From positions 135,608 through 199,607 of the forward strand of contig ONZQ02000005.1 in assembly GCA_900312665.1 (NCBI GenBank): a DNA stretch of 64,000 bases, given 5' to 3'. The stretch comes from Cephalotrichum gorgonifer (taxonomy: Eukaryota > Ascomycota > Sordariomycetes > Microascales > Microascaceae). This document shows positions 22,812 through 35,500 of the stretch, piece by piece; the first letter of the stretch is position 1, and each line of letters starts with the position of its first letter. The notes under the pieces are model-generated. The model saw only the letters and a program-made list of their open reading frames with translations, searched no databases and was not told the DNA's origin. The translations under genes and the position numbers were made by a program.

Positions 22812-25800
22812 ATGGATCCGGCAAACAAGGCAGTCGACGCTGTCGCCGACGGCGTCAAGAAGGTCGCCATCGCCGGCGGCAAGAAGGAGAAGAAGAAGGG
22901 CGGCGCCCCCGCCGATGGTCCCCAACGCGCTCTCGAGATGAACCCGCCGCCCGAGTTCCTACAGCACCGGCTCGACCTGTAGGAAGCCCTCCCTATCCTG
23001 CTGTCCCCTTTTTTTTTTGGCAGTATAATGCTTCAAACCAGTTGTGCTTACACTTTTTTTTCCCTTTCCGTCGCGTAGGTTCGACAAGCTCAAGAAGGAG
23101 TACGATGCCAAGATCGCCGCGAAGCCCCGCGAACCCATCTCCATCACGATGCCTGACGGCAAGATCCGGGAGTAAGCAAAAGCCCCGAAACGGATTCATT
23201 CCTCTTGAGAGAAAGCAAGTCCCGAGTTTCGATTTGTATGAATACTTACGGCCTCCTCCCGGAAAACAGGGGCATCGCGTGGGAGACCAGTCCCGGCGAG
23301 ATCGCAAAGAGCATCTCGAACAGCCTTTACAAGCGCACCGTCGTCGCGAGGCTAGACGGCGACCCGGAGAAGCTTTGGGATCTCGACAGGCCTCTGGAGT
23401 ACAGCTGCAGGCTCGAGCTGCTGAACTTCGACGACGAGCAGGGACAGATGGTCTTCTGGCACTCGAGCGCCCACATCCTCGGCGAGGCCTGCGAGAGGCG
23501 CTTCGGCTGCTCTCTCTGCATCGGACCCCCCATCGAGACCGGATTCTACTACGAGATGGCGCTGCCGGATGGTGGCGCGCTCCACGAGTCGGACTGGAAG
23601 CCCATTGAGAGCCTCGTCGGGTCCATCGTCAAGGAGAAGCAGAAGTTCGAGAGGCTGGAGCTGTCCAAGGAGGACCTACTTGAAATGGTAAGCTCGAGGG
23701 AGACCGGGTGTGGTTTGGTGTGATTTGGGTTTGGGTTTGGGCTGCGGTGCTAACCATTTCCCCGTGTTAGTTCAACTACAACAAGTACAAGCAGCACATC
23801 ATCAAGGACAAGATCCCCGACGGCACCTTCACCACTGTCTACCGAAACGGACCCCTGATCGATCTCTGCCGTGGACCCCATGTCCCCGACACCGGCCGCA
23901 TCGAGGCCTTCTCCATCCTGAAGAACAGCGCCTCCTACTTCGTACGGTCCTTCCCATTCCTCATTTCTGTCGGTGCTCGGGACTAACAAGGCGTAGTTGG
24001 GTTCTCAAGAGAACGATTCGCTTCAGAGGCTCTACGGCATCAGCTTCCGTACGTATCAGGCCCCACTCATCGTCACCCCCTTACTAACCGTAGCCAAGCC
24101 GACAAGAAGCGGATGGCGGAGCATAAGAAGGTAAGCACTATCCATTACTACCCCCCTGAGAGCATATCCTTACACTTTTCCAGTTCCTCGAGGAGGCGGC
24201 CAAGCGCGATCACCGAAGGCTCGGCCAGGAGCAGGAGCTCTTCTTCTTCCACCCTCTCTCGCCAGGAAGTGCCTTCTGGCTACCGCACGGCACCCGCATC
24301 TACAACACGCTCCAGAACTATATCAAGGAACAGTACTGGAAGCGGGGTTACGAGGAGGTCGTCACTCCTAAGTAAGGCCCGTCCCCTTCCAATCAACCCA
24401 CCTGAGTACCCTAACAGTTCATGCAGCATGTACAACTCGGACCTCTGGAAGCAATCCGGCCACTGGAACTACTACAAGGACGACATGGTATGGTCTTATT
24501 CAACGGAACTCCATTTGTATTAGATTGGCCGCGGTACTGACTACCCTGCCAATAGTTTGTCTTTGACGTCGACAAGACCAAGTTTGCTCTCAAGCCCATG
24601 AACTGCCCCGGGCACTGCCTCAGTATGGCCACCCTTCCGCTATAACACTGTGAAGGCCTTCGCTGACGATATGTTTAGTGTTCGGTCACAGGGAGCGTAG
24701 CCATCGTGAACTTCCCCTTCGTTTCGCCGACTTTGGCGTCCTCCACCGTAACGAGGCTAGTGGTGCGTTGTCCGGTCTCACCAGGGTGAGGAGATTCCAG
24801 CAAGATGATGGTATGTGATACCCCCCTACCCCCTGCCCCCTGCTCCATTCCATGCTCCCCGGCTGACCCATATAATTCAGCACACATCTTCTGCCGAGAG
24901 GATCAGATCAAGGACGAGATGAATGGCCTCTTCAACTTCCTCGAGGAGATGTACGGTCTGCTCGGCTTCACCTTCAAGCTGAAGCTCAGCACCAGGCCGG
25001 AGAAGTACCTCGGAGAGATCGAGACGTGGAACCGTGCCGAGGCCATGCTGAAGGAGTCACTCGACGAGCTGACGGCCAAGACCAAGATCGCGTGGGAGCT
25101 GGACGAGGGTGACGGCGCCTTCTACGGCCCCAAGATCGACGTCAAGGTCCTCGACTCGCTCAAGCGCGAGTGGCAGGTCGCCACCTTCCAGCTCGACTTC
25201 ATGAATCCCCAGTCCTTCAACCTCGAGTACGTCGTCGGCGAGGCCACGCCGGCTGCCAAGTCCGCCAAGGAGGATGCGGCCAAGGAGGCGAAGGCGAAGG
25301 CCGACGCCGCGGAGAAGGCGAAGGGTGGCGAGAAGGAGTACAGGCGCGAGGACCACATGAAGCCCCTGACCGCGGGCTGTGCGCGCCCCGTCATGATCCA
25401 CAGGGCCATGGCCGGCAGCATTGAGCGGTTCACGGGTATTCTCATCGAACACTTTGGCGGCAAGTGGCCGTTCTGGCTCTCGCCCCGGCAGATTGTAGGG
25501 CTCTCTCCCCTTTGACCTCCCCGAGTCTCCCGTTCCACGTGGTGTGGTGTGGCTGTGCTAACGCGGTTCCAGATGGTCATCCCCGTCGGCAAGGGATTCC
25601 TCGAGTACGCCGAGGAGGTCCGCTCCATCTTCCACGAGCAGCACATGTTCGTCGACGTCGACACCAGCGGCAACACCCTGCAGAAGAAGGTCCGCTCGGC
25701 GCAGCTCGCGCAGTACAACTTTATCTTCAGTACGTTTCTCCCTTTCTCCCTCGCACGCTCTCTCTTTCTCCCTCACACGCTCTCTATTCCCCATCTTCAC

Positions 25801-26102
25801 CCGTCTCCCTCATCTCTACCCCCCCCCTTTTCCCCCCGGTTTATGCCCGTATCTGCCGAGTTGCAAAGTGAGAGAAAATATATACTGACTTTGGATGAAA
25901 AGTCGTCGGTGACGAGGAGATGCGCGGCCGACAGGTCAACGTCCGCTACAGGGACGACACCTCGGCGCAGGACAGGGGCAAGCCCGTCGGTCTAGAGGAG
26001 GCGATCGAGAAGCTGGTGAAGCTCCGGGAGGACAAGGGGATGTATAACCCGTTCCCCGAAGCCAAGGTCGAGAAGGCGCAGAAGGCGGAGGAGAAGGCAT
26101 AA
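22812..26102 (+). CDS. THS1: Threonyl-tRNA synthetase, cytosolic
   Basis: Thirteen exons: 22812-22978, 23079-23171, 23270-23687, 23771-23941, 23997-24048, 24099-24130, 24184-24371, 24427-24487, 24556-24622, 24679-24810, 24881-25494, 25573-25729, 25903-26102; 783 residues. All introns are GT-AG. Order of domains: Lys-rich N-terminal extension; TGS domain (ISITMPDGKIREGIAW); editing domain with HSSAHILGEACERRF, which removes mischarged Ser; class II catalytic core with MNCPGHC, motif 2 (RVRRFQQDDAHIFC) and GAFYGPKIDVKV; then the anticodon-binding domain (MVIPVGKGF to the end). It attaches Thr to tRNA-Thr. An Ala/Lys/Glu-rich insert of about 33 residues (582-614) interrupts the core before RPVMIHRA. 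This is the most intron-rich gene here; exon 6 has only 32 bases. No mitochondrial targeting sequence is apparent from this start. Confidence 0.95.
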
Positions 26103-26593
26103 GCTGGGGGGATGTGCGTACATAGAGTAGATTGATGTTCATCCAAGCTCAGATATCTAGACGTCTAGATGTCCAAATGGATTTTTGAGGCTATGTACGC
26201 CCTTGTAGGCGGTGCCTTTCGTTCGAGGAAGAATGAGTAGGCCCCCGCCAAATCCCCTATACACTTTAGGCCACTAACCATGATGCGCTAATACTATCCT
26301 CCGCCCTTCACTCAGGGTGTCCGAACCCTGCTCATCTCCGGTTATATATCACGGAAGGGGGAACATAGACATCGCCGCGGAATATTGGGCTCAGGGAACC
26401 AAGGACCACCCATGCCTTGCTTTCGAACGTATCTCATAAAATGTATATAAATTATCGTAAAGCAAAAAAAGAAAGAAAGAAAAAACGGGACTCTCGTTAC
26501 CCTTTATTTCACCCTCTCAACCTCCTCCCCCCCAAACACACACCCTAACTGCCGAATCCCCGAAATCTAACCCTTTCCCTACACACCCCCGCT
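26103..26593. other. Convergent spacer, ThrRS / CHO1
   Basis: About 490 bases. An A-rich GAAA-type repeat is at 26461-26486. A short palindrome (ATCTAGACGTCTAGAT) lies at about 26155-26170. No gene seen. Confidence 0.55.
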
Positions 26594-27631
26594 TCAGGGC
26601 TTCGGTATCTTAATGCTCTTGCTCGTCATTAGGCACCCGTGGACGACGAAGACCAGGACGACGGGGTGTACAGCGAGGACGCCGGACCCGACGACGCCGA
26701 GGGGCAGGTCGTCGAGGATCCAGCCCTTGGAGACCCAGTAGGCCATCATGCCGTCGAGGGCGAGGCTGGTGGGGATGGGGGTGCCCTCGAAGTACTTGCT
26801 CTTGCCCGAGGCGTCCTTGGGCAGGGTGGCGGTGGTGACGTTGAAGCGGGCGAGGCGGACGAGGCCGCAGAGGACGAAGAAGCCGAGGAGGAGGGAGTCG
26901 AGGGGGGTGCGGAGGCCGAGGGTGGTGGCTACTGTTGCGGGGGCGACTCCGAATGTGATCTTTTTTTTTACCGGCCGGTCTGGTTAGCTTCTTATTCTAT
27001 TTTCACTTGCTTATGGTGCAGGAGAAGAGGCGGGGGTCCCCCAGGTGAACACTCACGAGATCGGCGAGGGAGTCAAGTTCCTGGCCCATCATGCTGCTCT
27101 TGTTCCTCCACCTCGCCACCCTGCCGTCAAGGAAATCGAAGAACAGCCCGAAGGGCAGGAAGCCTAGCGCGAGGTAGAGCAGGGAGGGGTTGGGCGAGCC
27201 AGAGCCTTCGCCCAGGCAGTAGTGGAGGGACGTGAAGATGGAGAGGACGCCGCACATGCCTAGGAATCCCACCAGGTTAGTCTCGATCAGTTGTCTCCCC
27301 CATGTGCCTATATCTCTCCTCTACTCTCCTGCCGCGGGGAGAGCTGGGGAGGGGGGTGGGTGACCAGGGGGCGACGTACCGTTTAGCACGGTGATGGCAT
27401 CGGCGAGGTGCAGGGCCCGTATAAGCGAAAAGTGACCGGCGTCAGAGGATAATAGGAGTGTCTGCTTGTCGCATACTGGCGCATCACGTTTCGTTAGCTT
27501 TTCCCTCGTAGGGAAGGGGAAGAGCAAAAAAAAAGGGTGCAGAGGGGAGGGCGTTGCTCACCTGGCCTACACTTCTTGTCGCCGTCCTTGAGCGCATCCC
27601 CGTTGCTCGCCATCCCGGAGCGTCTCGACAT
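26594..27631 (-). CDS. CHO1: CDP-diacylglycerol--serine O-phosphatidyltransferase (phosphatidylserine synthase)
   Basis: Exons on the minus strand: 27631-27562, 27475-27380, 27259-27057 and 26959-26594; 244 residues. It makes phosphatidylserine from CDP-diacylglycerol and serine in the endoplasmic reticulum, the entry to the de novo PE/PC route. The CDP-alcohol phosphotransferase signature D-x2-DG-x2-AR-x8-G-x3-D-x3-D is intact at residues 97-122 (DFLDGRVARW, then GQELDSLAD). LADAITVLNGMCGVLSIF and ITFGVAPATVATTLGLRTP join correctly across introns 2 and 3. YFEGTPIPTSL follows, and hydrophobic helices fill the C-terminal half. The third intron has an A run directly before its AG, but a GCTAACC branch site about 27 bases upstream. 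The N-terminal tail is short. A CATGTGA element upstream resembles the yeast inositol-responsive UAS core (see findings). Confidence 0.93.
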
Positions 27632-30070
27632 TCCCGTTTCCTTGGCTTATATATCCCTGGTTCTGTATTGGTTGGTGACGTTTGTCAATTTTCCGTTGTC
27701 GCGGGTTCCGGTATCGGGTTTGGGCTAGTTAAGCTCTCTAGCTACAGTTCTCTCGGGTCGAAACCGGGTCGATGAGGATGTTGCGGGTCGGGTCTTAAGT
27801 TTTTGGGTATATCGGGGATTTGAGAAAGGGTTTACTTTGTTCGGGATAGGTGGGCGGTGGTACTTTGTAGTGTTGAGGGGTGGACAGCCGGAAGGAGCTC
27901 GTGGACTTTGCCGGGGTCCGATTTCAAGCTTTTTGCTTGGAAGATTGTGTACGTAATTGTTGCAGCACCGAAGCGGCGGCGGCGACCGCGGGGGGGGGGG
28001 ACAAAAAAAAAACCTGGAAGCTCGGTAGATATTATGCATGGTGTCACAATTGAACTGAGGCGCATGTGAGGCGCTTGGCCCCACCAACCTCAACGTCACC
28101 TCCCATCTTTATGGTTCCTTTTCACGCTGTCCGCTAAAAAACTTGGATACGTAATACAAGTTTATTATCCATACTAAGACGCATAGGTATATATGATCAC
28201 TTCGTATAAATAGGTACGAGTACGAGAAAGAGCCAACACTCGTAACTAGCTCGAGCGTATACTTGAACCTGGGGCTCGGGTGAAAACGGGTAGAAGAAGC
28301 AACGAGCCCTCTCCTCCCCAACAAAAAAACTACGAGTACTCGAGATACCGCAGGTTCCTACCCGATCCAGAAACTCGCGATTTTTCTCCACGGCCGTCCC
28401 ATGTCCAGAGAGCCAAGAGGACCCACCCGCATGTGGTCCCCACGTCCACGCCAGCCAATCAAACCTCTAGGCGCGGCTATGAGAGTGGCTAAATGTCTTT
28501 GTGCACTGCGGAGTATATTATCGTTCAATCAGCGGTCAGCCATAAATGTGTGCAGCGGGTGGCTGGTTAGTTGTTAGTGTTAGCCTGGGGCTTATATGCC
28601 ACTGGGAGGCCTGCCACCTCTCTTATCGGAGGTGTTTAAGAGAGCCGAGCGAAACGTTGCGATAAAATGAAGAGGCTAAGAAGAGAGTGGTCGCCCCGAG
28701 CTTGCGAGACGCTAGGATACACGATGTGCTCGTTCTTGGGGGCCGACAAGCCATCCTTGTTCCACACTCAAAGGCTACATTTTTATAGGAATCCAGTAGA
28801 ATATGCTTAAGCCCAGCAATGGTGCTTATCTGTATTACTCGCAAGAATGGGGGCGCCGCCGACAGATGCAGGTACAACCCAACCCTGTCCAAGGCAGCAC
28901 CCATCCTGAGAGGTGATACAGGTGCCCAGGGTAGCTCCTTCCAGCTGCTTACTTGTACTTGCCAAAGCCCACGGACGCCACCATAAACGCAAGGATCTCC
29001 AGAGGCGCATCGCATCCTGCCATTCAATTCAGCACGTGGACATGTGACAGGCCGTAGTCGGGCAAGGCAAATATCCCTTTATATTATCCAGCAAGGGCGG
29101 ATGCTGCGGGAACAAAATATACGACATTTGTACCTGCAAAACAGTATTACAACTTTGCCGTTTTCTTTGTCGAAACAGAATAGCCCCATCCACTCGCTAC
29201 ATTAATACAACAAGAAGGGTAGGAAGGAACAAGGTGGCCCCAGCCCTCTCTAGAACAGTAAGACCTTTTTTTATGGACCGACCGATACCGCTGTTAGGCG
29301 GATACGATTGCATTGTTTCTGGCAGAAAGTAGCATGGCGGCCATGGCGTTTCCATTGTCGCTTCGTCGTCTAGCACTAAAACACCAAGGCAGGAAACTAT
29401 GTAGTGTCAGGTGGAAGTGTCAGGTGGAAACAAAACGCAGCTGCTCACAGAAGGAGCGGCGTGACGGGGGCGGGCATGAGACAACGACGGCAAGGCCCTA
29501 TTGGCGCGAAGTACAATCTCTTCAACTACTCGTACTCGGATATATCACCACCCGCCCTCCCACCGAATAGCCGCCGGTGTGAGCCAAGAGGTCTGGTGGA
29601 AGGTATTGAGGAGGTACAGGAATAGAATTATAGATAGGGACTGTCCAGCACGATCGTTTTCAGCTGTCAGAGGCTGGCCACTCGAATGCCATGAGAACGC
29701 TTACATATCTCCGCTCCGTTCATCCACCCCGCACCTCATCTCGATCAGCAACCACTGACTTGAGTCAACACCACAAGACGACCTACACGAACCTCACTCG
29801 GCCTTCGAATCCAAGGACAACCCGAAGCTGGCAGCCTTTCTCGATGTTCCAATAAAGGTATTATATTGGAGAAAAAAATGCCCCGCTCTATTAAAATGCC
29901 AGACCTCCCCATGTTCCCATTTCCGTCCCTCCTCTTTACCGCCGGTTAATAAAAGGAAGGTATCAAGGATATCAAGCGATTTCTAATCAGGCCGAGAGCT
30001 GTCCCTCCCTCAGAGGCGCCCTGCGAGGCCCCATTACCCATTACGTATGTCTAAGTCTAACCCAGCTGCC
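27632..30070. other. Intergenic region between CHO1 and the metallopeptidase-like gene
   Basis: About 2.4 kb: the CHO1 promoter (minus strand) on the left and the 3' side of the next minus-strand gene on the right. TACGAGTA/TACTYGTA words are at 28215, 28331, 28950 and 29527. A minus-strand frame at 28623-29027 has no recognisable family. The adjoining G and A runs near 27990-28010 look unstable. Confidence 0.5.
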
Positions 30071-32588
30071 TCACTTCGATATAATGAGCGAGAAACCGTC
30101 AATGCCCTCGCCGTATGTGCCACCAACGCCGACGACATCGTAGCCCCTCGGCGGTATTACCATATATCTGGAGATAACAGAGGTTAGTCCAAGGTCCCGA
30201 AACACCAAGGCAACGCAGATACCAGAAGGGATAAGAACTTACGGCGACCCGCCCTGCCGGCTGCCGTACGCCGGCGACTTCCTCCCCACGCTCGTCAGGA
30301 ACTGGATCCCCTCGATCCCGGGGCCGGATCCGACCCTGAGTTGGAACCCCGTCAGGTACTCTCCCCGCCGTATGTCCACTTCGAACACGTCCGCTCTGCT
30401 CCCATCGCCCCCCGGCTTCGCCCCAAATAGTTGCGTTGACCCGTCGTCGTAGACGAACTCCAACCCGTCGAGCGATTGCCCGTGGTATGCCATTATGCGC
30501 GAGAGGACCCTGTTGTTCTGCTTCGCATCACCCATGAAGACGATCTCGCACTTCTCCCGCCCGGCCCCCTCACGCCTCATCGGGCCCGTGATCATCTTGC
30601 CCCGGTACGCCACCTTACCGCCGCCGAGCTTAAGGGTGGACGCCTTGGAGCACATCTGCTTGAGGTCCGGGATGTCGAGGGATCCGCCACCGTAGGACCT
30701 GACGTGCACCCTCAGCTTCCCCCCCTTGCGTGGCTTCCCGGGTAACTTGCTCCGGAGGTCCTGTTCGTTGAGTATGACCTGGCGTTGCGGAGTGTTGTTC
30801 TCGACCGGATACTCGATCCACGCGCGGCATACCTCGTCGCCCTCGGCCACGATCTCGAGGAAGGATATGCCCGTCGCCGCCATGGCTACCGCCTGGCTTC
30901 CTTCGACGGGGAACCCCTGCACACTTGTATCCGGGTGTAACACCGGATCGTTGGGTAGCTTGAAGCACGGGTGGCTCCTAAACCGGAGACAGTCGAGCCG
31001 ATGCCACTTGCACTCGTCCTCGGGCAGTACCGGCCCGCCCTTCGACTTCGTCCTCGTCGAGTACGCCTCCCTCGCTACAAAGGTCCGGTTCAGCAGTAGA
31101 TAATCCTCCTGCATGATACCGACCTCCTGGTGTGGCATTCCGAACAGGTGTCCCACGCTGTGAAGATGCGCCCCGATCCCCAGGTTTGCCGCCTCCCATG
31201 AGGTTCCCGCCTGGTTCCCCTCGTTGGCAACGTACTGCGTGTCGGTCGGCGTGCAGTCCGTAAATGCTGGCGCAATCTCCTCGAAACTAGCGGGGTAGCT
31301 TTGTAGGCAGTGGGAGCCAAACATGGCGAGCTGAAGATCACCCCTCGAGCCTCCGCGCGCCGTGTGGGCCCTAACCGTCTTAGCCTCCGGGTCCCAGTGC
31401 GAATCCAGCACTATGACGCTGACGTATTGCTTCTGGCCAGGTAGGGGCCTGAAGTAGTTTTGGGCAGCCTCGGCGGCGATGTCGAAGAGGGGATCGCTCT
31501 CCCCTGCGGCGCTGTCACCGCATTGGTGTGCTGCCCTCTCGAGCTGCCTGAGCTCCTCGACGGTCTTGTCCGTCCGAATAACATGCACCCGGGCCTCGGA
31601 ACGAAGAGTGCCTAGCTCGGCATCGCGGTAGTTTGAGCTTCCTAGGGCCCATTCCTCCTCGAACCTAAACGTTCTCCGCCCCAGTTTATTCCTCCACATC
31701 TGCTCGGCGGTAAAGGCCTGCCATAGGTATGCGGCCATGCGGAACTTGCGGATGGCGAGATCCAAGTCGTTCCCTTCCCTCTCGGCCCGGGCGGGCATCG
31801 CGTCGAACGTCTCGGGGGAGTCCTTGGCGACGAGGATGGCGAGTTGTAGCGGCGGCGTGTTCGTAGGAGGAAGCATGTGCAGGGTGAGGTAGGAGGCGTG
31901 TGGGGCAGCCGAGGACTGGCGGCTAAGCTTGGGATTCGAGAACTCGAAGCGTATCCTGTTGGGTCCGGGCTGGAGGTATATTAACGCCTTGAAGTGTGAG
32001 CTGCAGACGGGCCAGGTGATTGGGGGGAAGCCGTCGTCGAGGCGGGAGACGGTTAGGGTGCCGTCTATGGCCTGCTGCGAGGGGTCGCCTATGGTTCCGT
32101 TGACCAACATCGCCTTTTGGTAGACCTATCGAGTTCTGGAGTTAGATGCCGACTGACGGCCACAGGATTTGCCAGGCAAGGACAGGCCGGCAGGCAGGAT
32201 GAAAGCTTTAGACGGAACATACCCAGGCATTCTCGTGGACGTTGGTAACCTTGGGCGCATATGGTGAAGCAGGGGTCACCGAGCCGCCGTTCATAGGCGA
32301 GTAGCCGAGCCCGTTCACGCTGGCGACACTCCGCCTATATAAGCTGGGTGTGGCTGTAGGCGGAGGCCGCGGGGTTGACGGGGCCGACAGTGTATCCTTG
32401 ACATCGTGAAGAAGAGCTGGAAGCGACGGGTCTGAGGTGCTGCTAACTGAGGGTGGCGTCAGGGACCCCTCTGTGGTAGTGGCGCCGCTCCCTCCGAGAT
32501 CACTCGCGGTGTCGACGGAGTGCTCTGTCCGGAAGCTCGCCTTCGACCGCCGTCTCAATTCCCTAAAGTTGAACAGAGAAGGGGCCAT
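30071..32588 (-). CDS. PF12044-type metallopeptidase-like protein with C-terminal jacalin-like region
   Basis: Exons 32588-32223, 32125-30243 and 30167-30071 give 781 residues. The joins give VTNVHENAWVYQKAMLVNG and GSPYMVIPPRGYDVVGVGG. The N-terminal 120 residues are Ser/Thr/Pro-rich. The middle part matches the fungal family of putative zinc peptidases related to yeast YIL108W (PF12044): FGSHCLQSYP, HSVGHLFGMPHQ, REAYSTRTKS and CKWHRLDCLRFR. The C-terminal third has the GVGG-type beta-prism sequence of a jacalin-like lectin fold, ending EGIDGFSLIISK. The metal motif lacks the catalytic Glu: it reads H444-S-V-G-H448, with His454 as third ligand in place. No signal peptide is visible, so it is probably intracellular. 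Substrate and biological role are unknown even for the yeast relative. Confidence 0.82.
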
Positions 32589-35500
32589 GAGGACTAGAGC
32601 AGGCCAGGACAGGCCGGCCTCGACTGGTAGAGGTGGGAGGTGAGAGGTGGTGGGTTCTGAGAAAAGACGACTATTCGTAATGCTGGGCGCGGGCGGGTCG
32701 GGGATTGTTTGGTTCTCGTATTATGCGGGAGTGGTGTCTTGGCTGTGGTGGAGGCGGATTCTCGACATTGGTCCCCTGCAAAACGATTTCGCCTGACGTT
32801 TGTTTTCCCCCCTCCGGTTTTTTTTTTTTGAGTCGGAGGTTTTAGAGAGGAGACAAAAGAAGAAGAGAGAGAGAAGAGGAAAAGAAGGAAAAAGGAAAAC
32901 GAAGCTAAGACCCCGATGTCAGAAGTCGAGGTAATTTGGCGCGAAAAGGAGCGCAGCAAGCTGAGGGAGTGGCGCTATTGTCATAAACAAGGAAGGTGTG
33001 GATGGAATACGAGGAAGGAAAGAACATGGAGCACCAGCTACGGCGGAGCTTTCTCCCACTAAGAGAGGGAGTACTTGGCACGAGTATACTCGTCGTAGCT
33101 TGTTCCACCACCCAAACCTGGCAATTTGAACCCCACAGAAACGCAGGAGCTACTGCGCGGCGGCGTGTTGCGAGGGAAACAAGGACAAGGAGGAGGGCCG
33201 CCAGGAAAACCCCATCGGCGATTGTGTGATGTACTCGGTGTACTGTAACACCAGGCTGGTGGGCGAAGTTGGAGGAGGGACGACGAGGAGGTGGTGTGAG
33301 ATGAAATGTTTCGAAGTACGAGTATAACTATTACGAACACGACTACGACTAATACGTACAGAAAGCCAGCCTGGCACAGCCATTATAGGATCGCATCGGA
33401 TGTAAGTATTACTTGTAATACGAGGCCGTGAAGTAAGCCAGCCTGCTCACGGTACTTCACATGAGTGTGTCCGAGGCCCTACCTGTGTGGTCCAGAAGCT
33501 AGGTATGTACAAGTACAGGTAGTAGGCTTCCCCCATTGGGGCTCGTATCCGGTAATATTGCCTGATCGGCAGGTCTGTCTTCTCCTCCCTCTTCCTGTCC
33601 CCCCTCAGAAGCTTTGATGCCAAGCACAAGGCACTGACTGACGAGGGGAGCTCGTCGCTCCCGCCGGGTTCGGGTGTTTGGGAAGGCGAATGGAAGATGG
33701 GCGATGACGATACAGATACGATACAGATACAGATAACAGGCTGTAGTTACACGAATCCGGTAGTCAGGAACAAATTGAGGGTGGCTTACTTACCCGCCCG
33801 CCCCACGTTTTTTATTCGCTTCTTTTCATTCTCTCTCCTTTATCTTCCTTTCTTTTTTTGCGCCTGCTGTTGTTTTCTTTACTTATTTTCTGCGGGAGAG
33901 GCGAAGCCCGATCGGCCGCAAGAGGGGGGGCGGGGGCTGGATGACGACAAAAGCGGGCGTTAGCGACGGCGGGTAGGGAAGCAGGGCCTGCAGGAGGTGG
34001 GGAGTGTCATTTACAGGGTGGGTGGGCTGCCAGAGTGCTACTTTGCTACTTCTGATACGAGGCAAGCAATATAATACCGAGTATAAAGGTAGTATGTGCT
34101 CGTATACTCGTATGTATGTATATATGTATGCCAAGACCCTGTCCAACTTTTTTTTGGCCTCCTGTCGGATGTCTTACACTCTCCCTTCCCTTACAAGTAA
34201 GTAGTGCGGGAGAGACATGTCGAAGATTGTGCATCAATTAAGTTAAGCAGCTGTTCATATCCTTCATAAACATAAACATATTCTTATTCTTTCGACCCGC
34301 ACAGCCCCCACTCCAATTGGATCTTGGACCTTGACCTTGGCCTTATCAACGCCACGGTTAGGTGTATCCACCGCGAAAGTATCCACCCTCCCCACCCGCC
34401 ACCGTCAACCTCGAGCTGAAACATCCAAGGTCAGATCAAGGCCAAGCCTTTTGCGGAATCCTCGGTTGTTGTTCTCCGATACCTATGTTCCTCTCTCATA
34501 ACTACTCGTACCCGTACTTGTATTCGGATAGCCTTTTGACGTAATAGCCACCGGGACTTGTATATTGTAATATATATAACGACCCGAGTCGACCCTGCCG
34601 GAAGGGAGATTATCGTTCCCCGGTCCGATCCAGGTTTCCTGATGCGAGATGGGCTCGAACTGAGAGACGTCAATGTGACGTCGACTTTTGGAGCGAACAG
34701 GGCAGGAACGTGTATTACTTCTGGGCCATAGCTCTTTGATGCACATGGCATCTCGCATCGAGATCTCCACAAGGCCTATCACAAAGCTCGAGGTCCTGAA
34801 TATGTCTTTAATCCAACCGTGGAACTCGCACTCTGGACCCCGTTCGATACTCTCTGCAGGATAATGCCAAGTCGAGAGAGGGAAGCCCATTGCTATGCAA
34901 CCACTTCCAAGCGAACATCCGAACTCATACGAGTATGTCGTTCTTCTTTGGAAGCAGATATTTACTGCATGTGCTCGGGGACCCCCCACTGCAAGCCACA
35001 CGAAAGAGGTACCCAACGCCATTGGCATTTAAGATTGGGCATCCCCGTGTGCCTGTTCGCGCTATCTACGGTGGCACTCAGGGCGGTGACTTGGGAGCCT
35101 CCAGCCCTTGGTCGATTTTTGCCTAATTGAGATGTCCACTGCTATTATTATAGTTTCTCCAGCTGGCGTGGATGACGCAAGATTGGCTTAAGGCCCAATG
35201 GACTCCAGCTTATCAAGGGCTATGACCGAAGGGCCTGAAGAGGAAGAGAAATGAAAAGGACAGAGAGAGAGAAAGGCCGAAATATAATATGGGGCGCGAC
35301 ACTAATAGTGCTAGTCGTATCTTCCACCGCCCTCTGGTAGGAAAGGAGGGAGGGATCGATCTCGACTAACCCAGATCCAAGCTCGAGATAGACAGGCCAT
35401 GATCTTCGCCACAAACCTGGCCACGTTTTTGATACAGAAGAGGGTGGGGGAGATTAGGAGGGGGATTGGCGTCGAGCTTTCCGATTCTGGTAATATCACC

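Noticed and set aside
26154..26172. Palindrome ATCTAGACGTCTAGAT in the ThrRS/CHO1 spacer as a terminator
   Set aside because: Hairpin terminators are not used by fungal Pol II; it may be chance.
34483..35028. 181-codon minus-strand frame in the gene-empty block
   Set aside because: No splice partner, no family motif, mixed composition.
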